NCBI GenBank assembly: GCA_027574665.1
Contig: CM050655.1
Location: forward strand, 3,100,001 to 3,164,000
Reading direction: 5' to 3'
DNA from: Rhynochetos jubatus
Lineage: Eukaryota; Chordata; Aves; Eurypygiformes; Rhynochetidae
Length of the DNA stretch: 64,000 nt
In this document: positions 60,999 through 64,000 of the stretch, piece after piece
How positions within the stretch are numbered: the stretch's first letter is position 1
Layout: every line of letters begins with the position of its first letter
Notes under the pieces: model-generated
Databases searched by the model: none
Seen by the model: the letters and a program-made list of their open reading frames with translations, nothing else
Told to the model about the DNA's origin: nothing
Translations under genes and position numbers: made by a program

Positions 60999-63900
60999 TA
61001 TTAAATGGGCAGTAAATCTTGTCCTGGAGCACTCTGTAAGCTTTGTTAGATATGTATATCTTCAGAAGAGCAAGTATAACAGCACAGCAGCACATACTTC
61101 ATCTTTATGGTATAGATTACTTGTTCTTTTTTTCTTTTATAATACATGCTCTGAAGCACTTCTACCCCTGCAGTGGGATGCCAGTCTCTGAGAGCTGCCA
61201 CTTCAAACAGCTTAGCTCACAGTTACAGTCTAATTTCACACTCATCCTTCACATTACTCCCAATGTAATTGGGACCCACCTTTGTTAGTATCTTACTTTT
61301 GTCTTCTATCAATTGCAGCAATATCAAGGACAACTGCGACTTTCATGCCATCCAGCACATTCATGCTTTGTTTCCTTCTCCCTCTTTTATTTGCATCAGC
61401 TATAAACCCCCTTTTCTTTCGGAAGCAGTGTTCAAAGAGAAGTAAATGAAAGTGTCTGGGTAATTCTGGAACAGAATTTGGAGGAAAACTTTGCTAATGT
61501 TATTCTTCATCTCTTTTGTGATCCTTCAAATGGAGCAACATTGCAAGGAGGCTGTCGGTCCATGTTGATCATGAGGACCCAGAACTCTGTTTATGAGACT
61601 CACTCATTTGCTGGTTTCTGCTCCCAGAGGACAGCACTTGCTATGCATTTAGGAAACAAATGTTATTTAAACACGGTAAGATGACAATTTAAGCTCTACA
61701 GCCAGACACACCCTTAATGCTTAGGATTTGTGAGAAACAGCAGTATTTTCACTCCTCGTGGAGCCTATATATCTATTCCACCTCCTCTGGGAACTGGTCT
61801 GTGTCCATCTCTAGCTTTCTGACAGCCTCACTCCACAGCAGCCTTACATTGCACGTTGCTGACCTTTCCTTCACCGTGGAATATGCAAAGTCTGATCTGC
61901 AACCTTCTTCCTGTACCCAAGACAGGATCTGCACTGCTTCCAAAGAAAAATTCTGTTTTCCTGTTGGATGGCAAGAAAGAAAATAGTATCCCAAGAACCA
62001 TAGGAAGTATGTGGGTCCTGAGGAAAGTGGCTGCCACACAACCCTAGCTGTGAGTTAGTGAATTATAGTTTAAATCTGCAACACCCAAAGAATTAAGTCT
62101 TGAAGTGCAAAACTCCCATAGGAAGTTAAAAGCAGAACAGAAATTATAGAAGGTCAGAGACAATACAATCCCTTACAGTTTTTTTTACACCTCATTTACT
62201 TTCCTTGATCTATAGTTCACACTTTCAAATGAGATTTTCCCATGCTATATTTTAAAGAGAAGTTTATTTTCTGATCATGAAATTAAGTTTGAAGCATTTT
62301 TTTGCTTGCTAATGCGATGAAACTTGTTTTACCTTTCCCCTCCTGAGGAGTGCACGTAGCCAGAGGCCTTACCACTTACCAATAGACTCAGTTCTTAATT
62401 TCAGCAAATTCTGAATTCAATAGCTGCAAAATGGTGATATGCTGAGGTAAGAGCCTTTACTAAAATACGAGGAATTTAACGGTATTAAGTTCTCACCTCA
62501 TTAGATATGTTCGAGAATTTGCCAGAAATAAATGCCATTTTCCTGGTTTCACAGTAAATTTAGTGGTTAGCTTGGTACAAGGGTTTTAACATTTTAATTA
62601 AAACATATATTTTTATACTTCTGTAGTAAAATTAGTTAGCAAGTATAATTGATTACGCCTGCTCAAAGTTTCTCTTTGTATTCTTAGGTTTATGGTAGGG
62701 CTGTGTAAAAAAAAAATTATTACAGTCACTGGCATTCATTTTTATTTTTATCTGTAATGCATGTTCATATTAAAGAAGGGAGCATAAATGCTCCAATACT
62801 AGTTACAAATACTGCTTCTGCCTTTCAAAGTTAAAACCTAGAACTTTGAAGGATGGGTTTTATCTGAAAAAAGGAGGGAGAAAAGTCCACTAGCGGTTAA
62901 GGACCGGAATCTTTCTTATACCAAATCAGTAGTTCTCCATCCTTCCACCCCTACATTTGAAACTGTCCCCCAGAATTCCAGCCTGCTCTCATCATTATGC
63001 TATGTCTTGTTTTGACTGAGGAAACACATTCCTTGAACACCTGAGATGTTGAAGGTGACACTGGTAAGTTGCCTTCCACGCAGCAACCCGGTCGTTTGCA
63101 TCAGAACATGCAGTCCAAGTTAATCACAGTTTTTAGCAGATGAAAGTCATCAGGGGCAGGACCTCACTCCATAGGACAGCTAAGAGGAAGAGGGTCAGGC
63201 AGTGCAACAGGAGAACATCTCCCTTCTACAAAGTCTTAAGATATGTCAGAAAGGTGATGAAGTCCTGTAAATTGCTTGGAGTCAGGCTTGAAGTGGAAGG
63301 TCTGAGAGCAGCTCTGCTAAATAGCTGAAGGTACATGAGCAGAAGCAATTACAGGAATTGTACAGTTTACTGTAAGACAATTCCTATGTGACTTAAATTT
63401 GCAGCAAATTAAGTTATATATTACTCTGTTGGCCACAGAACAATAACATCATTCACCTGCTGAGGGAAGTAAACTTATATAATGTGTCATTGTTTCTCTT
63501 CACATATTTCATTTCTCATATGAAATGTTGCAGTATTAGTGCCCCCATCCCTTTATGTACAAGTTTTACTGCTGTTTAGTTAATTTATAAGTGAGGATTA
63601 AAGTCCTGTGATAAGTAATACATTTTCCAGCATTCTCTCAACAGGGCTTTATGTACAACCAGTTAAAGATGTGCACACACTCCTTTTGCTTCTAAGCCAG
63701 CTCAACAGTAGTTAACAAATACAGGTCTTGCTGTTAAGACTCAGGGCTTTTAAGTTCCTGAATTGCTAGACTGGTCAGTGTGTCCGGCAGCAGCCCTTGC
63801 CTTTGAGAGGCATGCATGACCAGAGTCATCTTCTTTTTTCTTCTGCCTGGTGGAAGCTGAAAATTGAAAGAGTATGTGTATTTTCAAAGAGAAACATGGA

Positions 63901-64000
63901 ACAGAGGGTCTAATTTTTTTGCTCTCTTTCTCTAGTATCTTCTGACTGCATCCTTCTTCCCTTAGGAGAGAAATTCAAGGCACTAAATCCATCCAGATGT

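Larger units (their letters stand above)
56973..64000. other. Unassigned DNA, no gene seen
   Basis: The last 7 kb has no recognised repeat family, exon or RNA gene. All frames are 98 codons or shorter. Noted structures are a 14-bp palindrome at 58827-58840, four TTGC units at 59337-59354 and a 20-bp near-palindrome at 60979-60998. Confidence 0.5.

Noticed and set aside
1..64000. CRISPR arrays, operons, tRNA genes or other bacterial-type features
   Set aside because: CR1 elements and the LTR show vertebrate nuclear DNA. No regularly spaced repeats and no tRNA B-box with matching A-box were noticed.

Overview
The window looks like 64 kb of bird nuclear DNA that is intergenic or lies inside a very large intron. 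The strongest evidence is at least five CR1 LINE fragments. Four have the typical 5'-truncated form, and three of those keep the end of ORF2 ahead of a short 3' UTR and a tail of ATTCTATG-type octamers. There is also a solo LTR that matches, from memory, a common bird endogenous-retrovirus LTR. By eye the base composition is moderately AT-rich. Recognisable young repeats cover only about 2.3 kb. Both fit a bird macrochromosome, but I cannot name the species or chromosome.

Layout: 1-2412 is unassigned DNA with a strong hairpin at 2093-2141. 2413-3072 is the largest CR1 piece (+). 3073-10280 is unassigned. 10281-10375 is a CR1 3' end (+). 13921-14287 is a G/T-rich tract with TTAGGG-like words, followed by C-rich DNA. 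17905-17928 is a run of 24 C. 20240-20600 is very AT-rich with homeodomain-type core sites, and 20860-21240 is an old degraded repeat. 27394-27424 is a perfect 13-bp hairpin. 29311-29502 is a CR1 end (+). 33341-34096 is the solo LTR (+). 43250-43673 is an internal CR1 reverse-transcriptase fragment (-), and 44999-45164 is a CR1 end (+). The rest is single-copy-looking DNA with short microsatellites and small tandem duplications.

No host protein-coding exon, tRNA, rRNA or other RNA gene could be supported. The only protein sequence I recognise is CR1 ORF2, and it is frameshifted or truncated in every copy. Nearly all other open frames are short and show no domain, repeat structure or conserved motif. 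The longest is 215 codons (38591-39238, minus strand). It is unassigned and is the one frame worth a database search.

I did not find an undescribed biological system. The observations that most deserve checking are a 20-bp near-palindrome with paired TGACAG and E-box motifs (60979-60998), two hairpins (2093-2141 and 27394-27424), the TTAGGG-like tract, the AT-rich homeodomain-site cluster near 20.4 kb and the 215-codon frame. Family names come from recall of CR1 and avian LTR sequences, not from a database search.
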